The translations under genes were made by a program, and so were the position numbers. The notes under the pieces are model-generated. The model did no database searches. It saw only the letters and a program-made list of their open reading frames with translations, and was not told where the DNA came from. From Mycobacteroides saopaulense (GTDB taxonomy: Bacteria > Actinomycetota > Actinomycetes > Mycobacteriales > Mycobacteriaceae), in contig NZ_CP010271.1 of NCBI RefSeq assembly GCF_001456355.1, positions 4,402,001 to 4,466,000 on the forward strand: DNA of 64,000 bases, given 5' to 3'. Shown here piece after piece: positions 43,001-55,400 of the stretch; positions within the stretch are counted from its first letter, which is position 1, and the number at the start of each line of letters is the position of its first letter.

Positions 43001-45206
43001 CTGCTTCGGCGATCGATTCCTCCAACCGGCCTTCCGGCGATCCGGAGACGTCGACAACGTCCCACCCGAATTCGGCCTGCCCGGTGGGAACGATCAGCTG
43101 CTGCGGCACCCCGTCGATCGCTGGGAATAACGTGCGCAGACTCTCGTGGCGATCCAGCACGTCTACAAACGCCGCCCTCAGCGCGTCGACATCGAGGCGC
43201 CCTTCGAGTCGCAAGGCCACCGCCAGGTTGTAAACCGGTGAGGGGCCGTGCAACTGATCGATGAACCACAGCCGGCTTTGCGCAAACGACAGCGGCATCA
43301 CGTCGGGCCGCCCGCGGGCGATCAGCGGCTCCAGCCGAGCCTCGTCTCCACCGAGTCGGCGCATCAACTGGGCAACCGTGGGTGCGTCGAACACGGCGCG
43401 TTCTTCCAAACCCGCATCCATTGATCGGTTCAGCGCCGCGACCAGACGCATGGCCAGCAGGGAGTCGCCTCCCAGGTCGAAGAACGAGTCGTCGACACCG
43501 ACGCGATCCAGACCCAGAACTTGGGCGTAGATTCCGGCCAGGATTTCCTCGGTGGGATTGGCCGGTGCACGGTAACGATCGACGGATTGATACTCCGGAG
43601 TCGGTAGTGCCTTCTTGTCGAGCTTGCCGTTGACGGTCAGCGGAAAGTTGGGCAACAGCACCACCGCGACAGGCACCATGTAAGACGGCAGCCTGTCCGC
43701 CAACGCAGCTCGCAATCGCGCGGGATCAGCGGTGCCCGTGACGTAGCCGACCAGCCGCCTATCACCGGGACGGTCTTCACGGGCGATAACCGCCGCCTGC
43801 GTGACACCGTCCAAACCCTGTAGCACCGACTGGATCTCGCCAAGCTCGATGCGATGACCACGAATCTTGACCTGCTCGTCGGCGCGCCCAAGGTACCTCA
43901 GCTGGCCGTCTGGCCCCCAACTGACCAAGTCGCCGGTGCGATACATCCGGGTACCCGGTTCCCCGAACGGGCAGGCCACAAATCGCGTGGCACTCAGAGG
44001 CGCTCGCCCCATATAGCCATAGCCCAAACCTGCTCCGGCGACATATAACTCGCCCGTCACATCGACCGACACCGGCTGCAACCACTCGTCCAGCACCGAA
44101 AACGCCAGGTGTTCTAACGGCGACCCGATCGGGCTACCTCCACCGCCGACATCGGCCGCGACGATCTCACGGAGCGAGGCGTGCACTGTCGTCTCGGTGA
44201 TTCCGTACATGTTGATCAACCGCGGCGATTGCGGATGATCGGAAAGCCAACTCTCCAATAGCGCCGGATCCAGTGCCTCCCCACCGAACACCACTGCCTC
44301 AAGCCCGAGCTGGCGGCCACGCGATTGGGTCGCATCCACGGCTTGCAACGCATGAAAGGCCGACGGCGTCTGGCTCAGCACCCCGACCTGCTCGTCGACG
44401 AGTAGTGCATGGAACCGATCGGGTGAGCGAACCACCACATCCGAAACCACCACCAGTCGCCCGCCATGCAACAGTGCGCCGAATATCTCCCACACCGAAA
44501 AATCGAACGCCAACGAATGACTGTGTGACCACACTTGCCCCGGCGTGCACACCAGTGCCGAGTCAATAGCCGACAACAAACGTGTGACGTTGTGATGCGC
44601 AATGGCAACACCTTTCGGCACACCGGTGGTGCCCGAGGTGTAGATCAGGTACGCAATGTCATCGCCTCGCGGCGCCGTCGGAAGCGGCAGGCAGTCGGCG
44701 GCCCCGCTGTCTACCGAGACATCGTCGACATTCACGACCGCCAACCCATGACCGGTCAGCCGACTGGCGTGATCGGGGGTGGTCACGGCAACGGCCGGAG
44801 TGGCGTCGGTAAGAACGAATTCCAGCCGTGCATCGGGCACCGAGGGATCGATCGGCACGTACGCCGCACCGGTCTTCAGCACTGCCATGATCGTGACGAC
44901 AGCCTCGATCGATCGGGACAACAGTATTGCCACCCGTTGTCCAGGCCCCACACCGTGCGTAACCAGCAAGTGCGCCAGACGATTCGATGCCTCATCCAGA
45001 CCGCGATACGAGATATGGCTACTGCCTGCACTTGCCGCCACCGCTCCCGGATGACGTGACACCTGCTCGGCGAACAGCTCCGGAATCGACACCGAGGTCG
45101 CGGGCCTGCTCAAAGCCGCCCGGTTACCCCACTCATCCCATTCTGCGCGTTCGTCGACATCACCCAGATCCATAGACAACAAGCGCCTGGTTGCGTCGGC
45201 TTTCAC
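37065..45206 (-). CDS. Nonribosomal peptide synthetase, second subunit (A-PCP-C-A-PCP-E-C-PCP)
   Basis: A 2713-residue synthetase. It begins with a short linker and an A domain with no C domain of its own: the C domain lies at the end of the preceding protein. Order: A6, PCP6, C7 (HHIAADGWS), A7, PCP7, E7 ([10 protein letters not shown]), C8 of the D-accepting kind ([10 protein letters not shown]), PCP8 (GGDS). Both A domains show the pocket D-F-W-S-V-G-M-V-H, a well-known threonine code. The last module lacks an A domain, and there is no thioesterase or reductase. GTG 45206 overlaps the stop of the larger gene (GTGA). No MbtH-like protein is visible nearby. Confidence 0.93.
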   Translation of the reverse strand: MKADATRRLLSMDLGDVDERAEWDEWGNRAALSRPATSVSIPELFAEQVSRHPGAVAASAGSSHISYRGLDEASNRLAHLLVTHGVGPGQRVAILLSRSIEAVVTIMAVLKTGAAYVPIDPSVPDARLEFVLTDATPAVAVTTPDHASRLTGHGLAVVNVDDVSVDSGAADCLPLPTAPRGDDIAYLIYTSGTTGVPKGVAIAHHNVTRLLSAIDSALVCTPGQVWSHSHSLAFDFSVWEIFGALLHGGRLVVVSDVVVRSPDRFHALLVDEQVGVLSQTPSAFHALQAVDATQSRGRQLGLEAVVFGGEALDPALLESWLSDHPQSPRLINMYGITETTVHASLREIVAADVGGGGSPIGSPLEHLAFSVLDEWLQPVSVDVTGELYVAGAGLGYGYMGRAPLSATRFVACPFGEPGTRMYRTGDLVSWGPDGQLRYLGRADEQVKIRGHRIELGEIQSVLQGLDGVTQAAVIAREDRPGDRRLVGYVTGTADPARLRAALADRLPSYMVPVAVVLLPNFPLTVNGKLDKKALPTPEYQSVDRYRAPANPTEEILAGIYAQVLGLDRVGVDDSFFDLGGDSLLAMRLVAALNRSMDAGLEERAVFDAPTVAQLMRRLGGDEARLEPLIARGRPDVMPLSFAQSRLWFIDQLHGPSPVYNLAVALRLEGRLDVDALRAAFVDVLDRHESLRTLFPAIDGVPQQLIVPTGQAEFGWDVVDVSGSPEGRLEESIAEAAQRSFDLSTEIPLNAKLLRIAEDDHVLVAVVHHIAADGWSIGPLVSDLGVAYASRCAGQVPDRKPLAVQYADYTLWQRAQLGDLDDSDSRISRQLAFWEDVLAGMPERLALPTDRPYPLVADQRGTRVNVEWPAELQQQVNRLAREHNATSFMVVQAALAVLFSKLSASSDVAVGFPIAGRRDPALDELIGFFVNTLVLRVDLAGDPTVAQVLAQVRARSLGAFENQDVPFEVIVERLNPARSLTHHPLVQVMLAWQNMPGQVGDTDGGLALADLRLTQLPLDTHSARMDLSFSLAESWTEAVEAKGISGTVEYRTDVFDRSSVETLVDRLQRVLETMATDPARTLSAIEVLDAAELAQLDEWSNRAALAKPIASVSIPALFAQQVSRVPGAVAVCFEGAHLSYLELDEASNRLAHLLIGCGAGPGERVALLFSRSIEAVVAIMGVLKTGAAYVPIDPSVPDARLEFVLSDAEPVVAVTTAELAGRLDKCGVAVVDVHDPEVTVQPASAPMAELRADDVAYVIYTSGTTGVPKGVAVPHGNVTRLLHAVDGDLELSAGQVWAQSHSLAFDFSVWEIFGALLHGGRLVIVSESVVRSPEEFHELLIDEQVSVLSQTPSAFYALQTVDALAVEPLGQLGLEVVVFGGEALEPQRLKPWLERHPLMPRLINMYGITETTVHASFREVVAADLEGTVSPIGVPLAHLGFFVLDGWLRPVPAGVVGELYVAGAGLGYGYVGRTGLTASRFVACVFGEPGTRMYRTGDMACWGANGQLQYAGRADEQVKIRGHRIELGEIQSALMALDGVEQAAVIAREDRPGDKRLVGYITGGADPNKIRTQLAERLPSYMVPAAVVSLTVLPLTVNGKLDKKALPAPEYADIDHYRAPGTLIEEILAGIYAQVLGLERVGVDDSFFDLGGDSISAIQVVWRAHGAGLVGRPRDIFVQQTVARLARVVRMADSTDAVADEGVGSVVATPIMRWLRGIEGPIGEFNQTVVLQAPGGVTEAAVVILLQALLDRHAMLRLRAEDDGVGGWLLTVPEPGSVDAAGCVQTVDVLGDEAVVAARSRLDPAAGVMLSALWVASTSQLVLIVHHLAVDGVSWRILLEDLTIASTQLRGGQQVLLPPPGTSFRRWADRLAEYALLPDVTSQAEAWRQVGAIPSALAAPKPDEDTFATAGYLTEFLDAETTHMLLGEVPAAFHAGVHEILLIAFALAWAQHLGTGAAPIAIDVEGHGRQEELAQLGGAGDGGVDLSRTVGWFTTKYPVSLAVGGLRWTQVVAGDAALGAVIKDAKEQLRALPDGLTYGLLRYLNPEVDLPETDPAIGFNYLGRLGAPAAYASGDVWRFSQEGVSLSSAAGAMPIALPHTVELNAVTIDTDTGPHLNATWTWAPTALDRMAVTRINRLWFDALAGICAHVRRGGGGLTPSDILPARLGQQQIDGLQRQFPIADVLPLTPLQQGLLFHAGLANCSGDDVYAVQFDIALSGPLDPAKLGDAVQAVVARHPHLAARFCDQFEQPLQIIPADPAAPWRYVELTDDGPGFGVDEQIEQICVAERAAVCDLAEQPAFRAVLIRVGEDRYRFVLTNHHIVLDGWSMPILMQEIFAGYHGMRLPAAASYRSFVTWLAERDHSTAHAAWREALAGFDTPVLVGPPQKLQFGRRSVDSFRVPSKTTRALTKLARSHQTTVSIVLQGAWALLLSSLTGQSDIAFGTTVSGRPAEVLGAESMVGLLINTIPVRATLTPTTTTADLLRQLQNTHNDTLEHQHLALSDIHRITGQDRLFDTVFVYENYPTDTGTASDINGLAITGFSSRDYYHYPIAVQAGPGRELELRVQYDTDVFDAESIEELIGRFTQVLVAMTAHPSRRLSALGLLNTTWGERWRGWTERAVAPSVEARETSGTYCPPSTLNEQILSSIFAHVLGVDRVGVDDSFFDLGGDSLGSMRVVAAINTALDANLTMLALFDAPSVRSLAQQLENTHAR
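37068..38700 (-). other. NRPS module 8: C8-PCP8 without A domain
   Basis: C8 core [10 protein letters not shown] at about 38240. Its usual end (LSALGLL) at about 37412 is followed by roughly 30 residues and then directly by the A-to-PCP linker and PCP8 (GGDSLGS, about 37195). The A domain of about 500 residues is absent. Confidence 0.85.
38720..43310 (-). other. NRPS module 7: C7-A7-PCP7-E7
   Basis: C7 core HHIAADGWS at about 42900; A7 pocket D-F-W-S-V-G-M-V-H (threonine); PCP7 GGDSI at about 40255; E7 core [10 protein letters not shown] at about 39725. Predicts D-(allo-)threonine. Confidence 0.7.
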
Positions 45207-46470
45207 TGTGACCGCACCTCCCCCGTCATGGCCTCCAGCACCCGCCGGAACCTCTCGACGACCTTTCTCACTCGATCCGCACCGAACAGGCCGGTGTCGA
45301 ATTCGACGCGCAGAACCAGCTCACTCCCGGGCATGGCTTGCAGCGTCAGCGGATAGTGGTTGTACTCGCGACCGTTGACCTCGGTGATGGCAAGTCCATC
45401 GGCCATCGAGGACGCCACTGCTTCCACCGGATAGTTCTGATAGACGAACAAGGTGTCGAACAGCTGGTCGTGACCGGCCGCATGCTGAATCTCGCTGAGT
45501 GCCAAATGCTGATGCTCAAGAGTGTCGCTGTGCTGGCGCTGCAGGTTCTCGAGCAGGTCGGCGATGGTGCTCTCCGGGGTCACGGCGACTCGCACCGGCA
45601 CGGTGTTGATCAACAGACCGACCATCGAATCCGCGCCCGCAACCTCCGCCGATCTACCGGAGACAGCGATACCGAAAGCGACGTCGTGTCGTCCCGTCAA
45701 CCACATCAGTACCTGAGCCCATGCAGCCTGCAACACGGTATTGACGGTGGTGTGCTGCGCGCGTGCCAGTTCATGAACAGCGCTGAAGGTTTCGGCGGAC
45801 ACCTGGAATGTTTCGGTAGTTCGTCGTCCCGGAGGCCGCCCCTTGGGGGCAACCAGCGCCGGGGTGCCGAATCCCGCCAGGACTTCGCGCCAAACCTTGC
45901 GTGCGCCATCGATATCGCGATCGGCCAGCCATGTCACGAACCTGCGGTAAGACCCCGCGGCAGGAAGTCGATGTCCGTAGTAGCTGCCGAATATCTCCTG
46001 CAACAGAATCGGCAGCGACCAGCCGTCGAGCACGATGTGGTGATAGGTCATGACGAACCGATGTTCATTCTCGGCGGTGCGGATCAACGCAGCACGGAAC
46101 GCAGGTTCCCGCGCCAGATCGCAGACCAAAGCGCGCTCAGTGGCGCACAGCTCGCGCAGTCTCGGATCGACATCGTCTGCTTCCGAGAATGTTTCGAGGA
46201 ACTGCCAGGGCACTTCGGGGCTGGCAGGGATGATTTGCACCGGCTCGTCAAATCGTTTGTCGAACCGTGCCGCAAGGTTGGGATGGCGGTCGACCACGGT
46301 GACCACGGCCTCACGCAACCGATGAACGTCCAGCGGGCCGGTGACCGTGACCTCCAATTGCATGGCGTACACGTCGTCACCGTTTCCACGACTTGCATTG
46401 GTCTGGAACAACAGCCCGCGTTGTAACGGCGTCAGCGGCAACACATCGCCGATCAGGTGATCCCGGCTGA
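43360..46470 (-). other. NRPS module 6, split over two proteins: C6 | A6-PCP6
   Basis: C6 ([10 protein letters not shown], about 46035) ends the large subunit; A6 and PCP6 open the next. A6 pocket D-F-W-S-V-G-M-V-H is the threonine code. Confidence 0.7.
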
Positions 46471-49400
46471 GCTCGTCGATATCCCGCTGCGCGAGCCGGG
46501 CCGGAAGGATGTCGGACGGGGTCAGTCCGCCGCCGCCGCCGCGCACATGCGCGCAGATCCCGGTGAGGGCGTCGAACCACAGCTGGCCGAGTCTGCCGAC
46601 CTGCACTTCGTCCAGCACAGACGGCGCCCAGGTCCACGCGGCGTGAAGGCTTGGCCCCTCGGCTGTTTCGGCAGTGCTCGCGTTGAGTTCGACGGTGTGG
46701 CCCAGCGGCATGGGTATGGCCGCGGCGGCTGCCGCCACAGCGGCCCCGTCGTGGCTGACCTGCCACAGTTCCGCGAAGGCCTCCGCTTGAGCGGCGCCGA
46801 TGGCCCCCAGCCTGCCAAGGTAGTTGAATCCAATGGTCGGGTCGGCGCCGCACAGGTCGATATCGGCGTTGAGATACCGGAGCAGTCCGTAGGTGATGCC
46901 CTCGGGCAGCGCGCGCAGTTGTTCCTTGGCGTCCTTGACGATCCGGCCGAGTGCCGGATCACCGGCCACCACCTGATCCCAGGACAATCTGTTGCCGGCT
47001 GGTCCCGCATGATCCGAGACTTTAAGCGACACCGGGTATTTCGTCGTGAACCAGCCCACCGTACGCGACAGGTCGATACCCGCGGGCAACCCTTCCAAAT
47101 CCTCGATGCGACCGTGACCCTCGACGTCGATACCGACCGGCAATGTGACGCCCAGGAGCTCGGTCAACGCCAACGCGTAGGCGATCAACAGAACATCCTG
47201 GACCCCGGCGTGGAAGGCGGCCGGGACTTCACCCAGCAGCGCACGGGTCGTCTCGACATCCAGTGACATCGTGAGGTGGCCGGCGCTGGCATATGTGTCC
47301 AGCTCCGGCCGTGCCGCTGGCAACGTGGGCGGGGTCGCCACCACCCGCCGCCAGCGATCGGCCTCACTCACGACGGTTGCGGTATGAGCGTGGTTACCGA
47401 GCAGCGCCGCCCAGCGGGCGAATGATGTTCCGGTCGTCGGCAATTCCACCGGTTTCCCTTGGCGATGCTGCGCCCAGGCGATGTTGAGATCCTCCAGCAG
47501 GATCCGCCACGACACCGCGTCCACCGACAGATGGTGAATGGCCAACACCAGATGATTGGTCGATGTCACCCACAGCGCACTGACCATCTGACCGATCGCC
47601 GGATTCAGCCGCGCTCGTGCCGCCACCAGCTCCTCATCGGACAGCGTCTCGATCGATGTCAAATAGGCTGCTGCCGAGCCCTTCTCGGCAGCAGTCAGCG
47701 CGCAATCTTGCGACCGCAGCCGCAACATCGCGTGGCGGTCGAGCAGCGCACTCAAGACCATCTCCACATCGGACTCGGTAACATCCGGTGGGGCCTGGAT
47801 GACCACCGTCTGGTTGAACTGCTCGATCGGGCCCCCCGTGTTTTCGACCTCATACAGCCACCGCATGATTGGGGTCGCCGCTACCGGTCCGACGCCCTCG
47901 TCCGCCGGACCTGCGTCATCACCGGCCATCCCGACGACCCGCGCAAGTCGGGCCACACTCTGTTCCACGAAGATGTCCCGTGGCCGACATGTCACACCAC
48001 ACGCCCGTGCCCGGGCAACCACCTGCATCGACAGGATGCTGTCCCCGCCAAGGTCAAAGAACGATTCGTCGACTCCGACCCGGTCAAGCCCGAGAACTTG
48101 GGCGTAGATGCCGGCCAGCGTTTCCTCGATGGCATCGGCTGGAGCACGGTAGCGATCTGTGTCCTGATACTCGGGCGCAGGCAAGGCTCGGCTGTCCAGC
48201 TTGCCGTTCACCGTCAACGGCAATGCTTCCAGGACAACAACGGCACTCGGGACCATGTATCCGGGCACACGTTCGGCCAAGACATTTCGCGCGCCGGCCG
48301 GATCCACCACCCCGGCCACCGATTCCGTGACATACCCGACCAGGCGCGTGATACCCGGGTGGTCCTCCCGCGCCACCACCACGGCCTGTGCGACACCATC
48401 CAGTACCGCCAACGCCGCTTGCACCTCGCCGAGCTCGATGCGATAGCCCCGGATCTTGACCTGATCGTCGGCCCGCCCGCGATAGTCGAGCTGTCCGTCG
48501 GCACGCCAGCGCACCAGGTCACCGGTGCGGTACATACGCGTACCGGGCTCCCCGAAAGGACATGGCACGAAGCACGACGCCGTCAGAGCAGGACGCCCCA
48601 AATATCCGCAGGCCACACCCTCACCGGCAACGTACAGCTCGCCAACGACGCCAACCGGTACCGGCCGCATCCACTCGTCGAGAACGAATAGCGCGGAGGT
48701 CGGCACGGGCGCACCGATGGGCGCCGCACCCGAGCCGGGCGTCAGCGGCGCACTCATCGATGCGTACACCGTGATTTCGGTTGGCCCGTAGGCGTTGATG
48801 ACCGTCCGACCGGGCGCCCAACGATCCACCACCTCGCCCGGGCAAGCCTCGCCGCCGAGAAGCAATGACACCGACTCCAGACCATGAGGCGACAACGCCC
48901 CTGCCGCCGAGGGAGTTTGGGTGAGCACGTTCACCCGCTCATCGACCAGCAGAGCGTGAAAGTCCTCGGGCGACGTCACGATCGACTCGGGTACCACCAC
49001 CAGGCGGGCGCCTCTCAGCAGCGCGGCCCAGATCTCCCACACGGAGAAGTCGAAGGCGTAGGAATGGCACTGCGTCCACACCTGATCGACCGGCAGGTGA
49101 TCGGGAGTCGACCGCGCCAAGTGCGCCAGATTGTGGTGAGTGACGGCCACACCCTTGGGCACACCCGTGGTGCCCGACGTGTAGATGAGATAGGCGATGT
49201 TCTCCGGGGCCGGATCCGGGACCACCCGGCACCGTTGACGGCCCGCCATGCAGTCATCCGCCCCGTCCGCGTCATCGATATCGATGATCACCAACCCGCG
49301 GCCGGCGAAGCGGTCGGCGAGGCCACCGGTTGTCACCGCGGCAATCGGTGCCGCGTCGGACAACATGAAATCGATACGAGCCGAAGGCATCACCGGGTCG

Positions 49401-52400
49401 ATCGCCAGATATGCCGCCCCGGTCTTCAGCACCGCCAGCATCGCGATGATCGCTCCCGCGGATCGCTCCAGTAGCAGGGCTACGCATTCGCCGGGGCCCA
49501 CTCCCGCGCTTATCAGCTTGTATGCCAGCTTGTTCGACGCATCGTCCAGTTCCTTGTACGTCACCGAACGCGCGCCAGATGTGATCGCCACCGCGTCGGG
49601 TGCGCGCAGCAGCTGTTCGGCGAAGAGGGCGGGCACCGACACCGGGATGTCCGCCGTCCGCTGTAGTGCCGCGCGATTGCCCACCGCGTCGAGGAGCGCG
49701 TGTTCATCGGCATCGGACAGATCGATCGATGAAAGACGTGTGCCCGCATCGGCGGTCATCGCCACTAGCACCCGCTCAAGCCGGTCGATCAGCACTTCGA
49801 TGCTGGATCGGTCGAATACGTCGGTACGGAACTCCACTGTGCCGCCGATCCCTGCCGGATCGCCCGCCTGCGTATGACGTTCAGCCAGCGAGAAACTCAG
49901 GTCCATGCGCGCGGTCTGGGTGTCCGCAGCCAGCGGAGCGACCTCCAGATCACCGAGGGCCAGCCCGGAGCCGGAGGTGCTGTCCTGTCCGGGGACGTTC
50001 TGCCAACCCAGCGCGACTTGGATCAGGGGGTGGTGCGTCAGGGAGCGGGTGGGGTTGAGGCGCTCCACCAGAACCTCGAACGGCACATCCTGATTCTCGT
50101 AAGCCGCCAGGCTGCGTCCCCGCACCTGGGCGAGCAACTCGGAGACCGTCGGATCGCCGACCAGATCCAGGCGCAGCACCAAGGTGTTGACAAAGAAGCC
50201 GATCAACTCATCAAGAGCGGGATCGCGGCGCCCCGCGATCGGGAATCCCACAGCCACATCCGTATTGCCGCCGAGCTTGCCCAACAGCACGCCGAGGGCG
50301 GCCTGCAGCACCATGAAGCTGGTCGCATTGTGTTCCCGGGCCAATCGGGCAATCTGCTCCTGAAGTGCAGCAGGCCACTCCAGGGATACGGTGGCGCCGC
50401 GCTGGTCCGCGGTCGGCGGATAGGGCCGGTCGGTCGGCAACTCCACCCGTTCGGGCATCCCCGCCAACGCTTCCTGCCAATACGCCACCTGCTTCGCGAT
50501 GCGGCTGTCGCCGTCCTCAAGATCTCCGAATTCGGCGCGCTGCCACAGGGTGTAGTCGATGTACTGCACCGCCAGCGGTGTCCACCCCGGGGCCTGGCCC
50601 GCGCAACGGCTGGAATAGGCCACGCCAAGGTCGGTCATCAACGGGGTGATCGACCAGGCATCGGCCGCGATGTGGTGCACCACTGCCGCCAGCACGTGCT
50701 CGTCACCGGTTATCCGGAAGAGTTTGGCCCACAAGGGTATTTCACTGGACAGGTCGAACACGTGCCGCGCTGCCGTACCGATGGCCTCGTGCAACTGTCC
50801 CGCCGTCCAACCAGTGGCGTCGACAACTTCCCAGCCAAAGCCAGCCCTCTCGAATGGCACCACCAACTGATACGGCACCCCATCCGTGACCTGGAACAGG
50901 GTGCGCAGACTTTCGTGACGGGCTACGACATCTGCCAGTGCCGCACCCAACGCATCGACATCCAGGGCACCGCTGATGCGCAGGGCCGTAGCCATGTTGT
51001 AAACCGGCGACGGGCCCTGCAATTGGTCGAGGAACCACAATCGCGATTGAGCGAACGACAGCGGAACCTGTACGGGGCGCTCGACGGCGGCCAACGAACC
51101 GAGCCGGTCGGATTCCGCACCGATGCGAGGTGCCAACTGGGCCACCGTCGGTGCCTCAAACACGGTACGCACCGACACGGCGGAGTTCAGGTCGGCATTG
51201 ATCGCAGCGATCAGCCGCATCGCGGACAAGGAATCCCCACCCAGATCGAAGAAGGAGTCATCCACTCCGACACGTTCCACGCCCAGCACTCGCGCGTAGA
51301 TTCCTGCCAGGATCTCCTCCGTGAGAGTTCCCGGGGCGCGATAGCGATCGATGTCGCGGTACTCCGGCGCCGGCAAGACGCGTGTGTTGAGCTTGCCGTT
51401 GACGGTGATCGGCAATGCCTCCACTACCACCACTGCGGCGGGAACCATATAGCTCGGCAACTGTTCGGCCAGCTGCGTGCGCAACTTGGCCGGATTCGCC
51501 GTCCCGGTCACGTAACCCACCAGACGTCTATCGCCGGGCCGGTCTTCGCGCGCAATCACGGCCGCCTGCTCAACCCCGTCCAGCCCGGCCAACACCGTCT
51601 GGACTTCACCGAGCTCGATGCGATATCCACGGATCTTCACCTGCTCATCGGAGCGGCCCAGGTACCGCAGCTGACCATCGGTGTCCCAGCGCACCAGATC
51701 ACCCGTGCGGTACATCCGCTGCCCGGCCGTTCCTGCGCCGACAAACGGACAGGCCACGAAGCGCGCAGCTGTCAGACCGGTCCGGCCCACGTACCCGACG
51801 CCCACGCCACCGCCTGCAATATAGAGTTCCCCGACAACACCGGGTGGCACCGGACGCAACAACCCATCCAGCACGAACATCGCCGCGCCCGGGACCGGTG
51901 CGCCGATCGACGGCGGCCCCGATCCTGCCGCCAAAGGCGCTGTCCTGGAGGCACAAATTGTGGTCTCGGTCGGCCCGTACGCATTGACCATCAGCCGTCC
52001 GGGCGCCCAACGGTCCGCCACTTCCGCGGAACAGGGCTCACCGGCGACCAACAGTGACACCGATGCCAAGGACTCCGGCGCCAACGTGGCCACCGCAGAA
52101 GGCGTCTGGCTCAATGCGCCGACCTTTTCCGCGACGAGCAGTGCGGTGAGATCCTCCGGTGAGCGCGCCACCGACTCCGGCACCACCACCAACCGTCCAC
52201 CGTGCAGTAGCGCTCCCCAGATTTCTTCTACCGAGGCGTCGAATGCGTACGAATGCCACTGCGCCCACGCCTGTCCCGCCAAGAACGTGTCCCGGGTACC
52301 CATCAACTGGGTCACGTTGCTGTGTGTGATCGCCACACCCTTGGGGACGCCGGTGGTGCCCGATGTGTAAATGACGTAGGCGATATCGTTCGGACACGGC

Positions 52401-55400
52401 GGTGGCAACGCAGACACGGCGGGAGACACCATCCCCGCGATATCGCCCACCTCGACGACCAACAGGTCATACCCGGTCATGCGATCGGTCAGACCCGCCG
52501 TCGTGATCGCAACGGCCGATGCGGCGTCGGCGATCATGAATTCGATTCGCGCATCGGGTAGCGCGGCGTCGATCGGCAGATACGCCGCCCCGGTCTTGAG
52601 CACCGCCAGCATGGCCACGATGGCCTCCGGCGAGCGTTCCGCCAAAAGCGCGACGCAGGAACCCCTACCCACGCCGTGTGCCACAAGGTTGTGCGCCAGG
52701 CGATCCGCTGCCTGGTCAAGTTCCCGATACGTCGTCTGGCGGCCGCCGAAACTGATCGCGACCGCATCGGGAACCCTGGCGACCTGATCGGCGAACAATG
52801 CGGGAATTGATCCGTGGGAGGCCGTAGGCCGCATGAGAGATGCCCGGTTACCCCATACGCCAATGCGGGCATGTTCGGCCGCGTCGAGTAGATCGATGGA
52901 CGAGATCCTTTGGGCGGGATCCTCTGTCATCGCCGCCACCACCCGCCGCCATCGCGTGAGGAGCGTCTCGACAGTACGTGCGTCGAACACGTCGGTCCGG
53001 AATTCCACCGCACCACCGATCCCGGCGGGCTCGCCCGCCACCGTCCAGCGTTCCCCCAGCGAGAAGGTCAGATCCATGCGGGCGGTCTGCGTGTCCACCG
53101 GCAGAGGCGTCACCCGCAGATCACCCAGACGCAGACCGTCGACGGGACCGCCGGGGTTTCCGGGTAGGTTCTGCCAGGCCAATGCCACCTGCACAAGCGG
53201 GTGGTGGGTCAGGTTACGCGTTGGATTGAGCCGTTCCACCAAGACCTCGAAGGGCACGTCCTGATGCTCGTAGGCGGCCAGACTGCGCTGGCGAACCTGA
53301 GCCAGCAGCTCAGCCACCGTGGGATCACCGGCCAGGTCGATACGCAGCACCAAGTTGTTGACGAAGAAGCCGACCAAATCGTCCAATGCGGGGTCGCGGC
53401 GCCCTGCAATCGGAAAGCCCACGGCCACATCGGATGTGCCGCTGAGATTGGCCAAGAGCACGGCTAGCGCGGCCTGCAGCACCATGAAGCTGGTCGCACC
53501 ATGTTCACCGGCCACCGTGCGCACCTGCTGTTGCAATTCGGCCGACCACTGAACTTCTACGGTGGAGCCGCACTGATCGGCAACCGGCGGGTAAGGCCGA
53601 TCGGTGGGCAGTGTCACACGCTCGGGCAGACCGGCAAGCGCATCCTCCCAGTAGGCCAGCTGTGCCGCGATCGGGCTTTTGCTGTCATCCAGGTCGCCCA
53701 GCTGTGCACGTTGCCACAGCGTGTAATCGACGTACTGCACCGGTAGTGGCTCCCAGTCCGGTACCCGGCCCGTACACCGGCTGGCGTACGCGACGCTCAG
53801 GTCGCGCACCAGGGGGGTCAGCGACCAACCGTCCGCCGCGATGTGGTGCACCACGGCCACCAGCACATGTTCTTCCTCGCCTACACGGAAAAGTCTTGCG
53901 CGCATTGGTATCTCGGACGCCAAATCGAAACTGTGACAAACGGTGGCGGCCACTGCCTCATCCAATCGGCTTGCCGGCCAGCCCGTGGCATCGATGACCG
54001 TCCAACCGAAGTCCACCGGGCCGACCGAAACCACCTGTCGTGGGGACCCGCCGACGGCCTCGAAGCGCGTGCGCAGGCTTTCATGACGATCGACCACGTC
54101 GCCCAGAGCCGCGCCCAGTGACTCGGCATCGAGCGGTCCGTGCAGCCGCAAACCCACGGGCATGTTGTAAACCGGCGAGGGTCCTTGCAATTGGTCGACG
54201 AACCACAACCTGTTCTGGGCGAAGGACAGCGGGATCACGGTGGGGCGATCTCCCGCCACCAGCGGATCCAGGCGCCCCGTTCCCTCACCGATACGCGGAG
54301 CCAACTGTGCGACAGTGGGTGCCTCGAACACGGTGCGTGCGGAGAGATCGGCATTCAGAGCCGCGTTGACGGCCGCGACCAGGCGCATGGTCGATACGGA
54401 GTCACCGCCCAGATCGAAGAACGAGTCGTCGACGCCCACCCGTGCGACATCCAGCACGCGCGCGTAGATTCCGACGAGAATCTCCTCCACCGCGCCAACC
54501 GGTGCACGGTAGTGATCGACATCCTGATAGTCCGGGGCCGGTAGCGCACGAACGTCGAGCTTGCCGTTGACCGTCATCGGCAACGCGGCCAAGGTCATCA
54601 CCGCGGCGGGAACCATATAGCTCGGCAGCCGTTCGGCCAAGGCCGCCCGCGCCGCGATCGGATCGGTGCTTCCGGTGATGTATCCGACCAGACGCTTCTC
54701 GCCAGGACGGTCCTCGCGGGCGATCACCGCCGCGTTCCCCACCCCGTCCACAGCGGCCAGCGCTGATTGGATTTCACCGAGCTCAATACGATATCCGCGT
54801 ATCTTGACCTGCTCGTCGGCACGGCCAAGGTAGTCGAGCTGTCCGTCCGCACGCCAGCGCACCAGGTCGCCGGTGCGATACATCCGCGTACCCGGAGCGC
54901 CGAACGGGCAGGCCACGAACCGAGACGCGGTCAGACCCGCGCGACGCCAGTACCCGACGCCCACACCCGCACCGGCCAGGTACAACTCGCCGACCACACC
55001 CGCGGGCACCGGACGCAACCATTCGTCCAGCACAAAGAACGCAGCCCATGCCGTCGGCACGCCGATCGGTGGCGCCCCCAATCCGGCCGCCAAGGGCGCG
55101 CTGGCACACAACCACATCGTGGTCTCGGTAGGGCCGTAGACGTTGACCATCATCCGCCCAGGAGCCCAGCGGTCCACCAAGTCGGGCGGGCAGGCCTCCG
55201 CTCCGATCACCAGCGCCGTCGTTTCCAGGCCGTCCACTGGCAGCATCAAGACCGCCGACGGGGTCTGCGTCAACACCGAGACCTGTTCGCGCACCAGCAG
55301 ATCGTGGAACTCCTGCGGTGAGCGGGCAACGGTGTCGGGCACCACGACCAGTCGTCCGCCGTGCAACAGGGCTCCCCAGATCTCCCACACCGAGAAGTCG

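Noticed and set aside
49874-52057. Plus-strand open frame of 727 codons inside the NRPS gene
   Set aside because: It is antisense to repetitive A, C and PCP domains of the NRPS; GC-rich codon bias produces such frames. No family motif is present.
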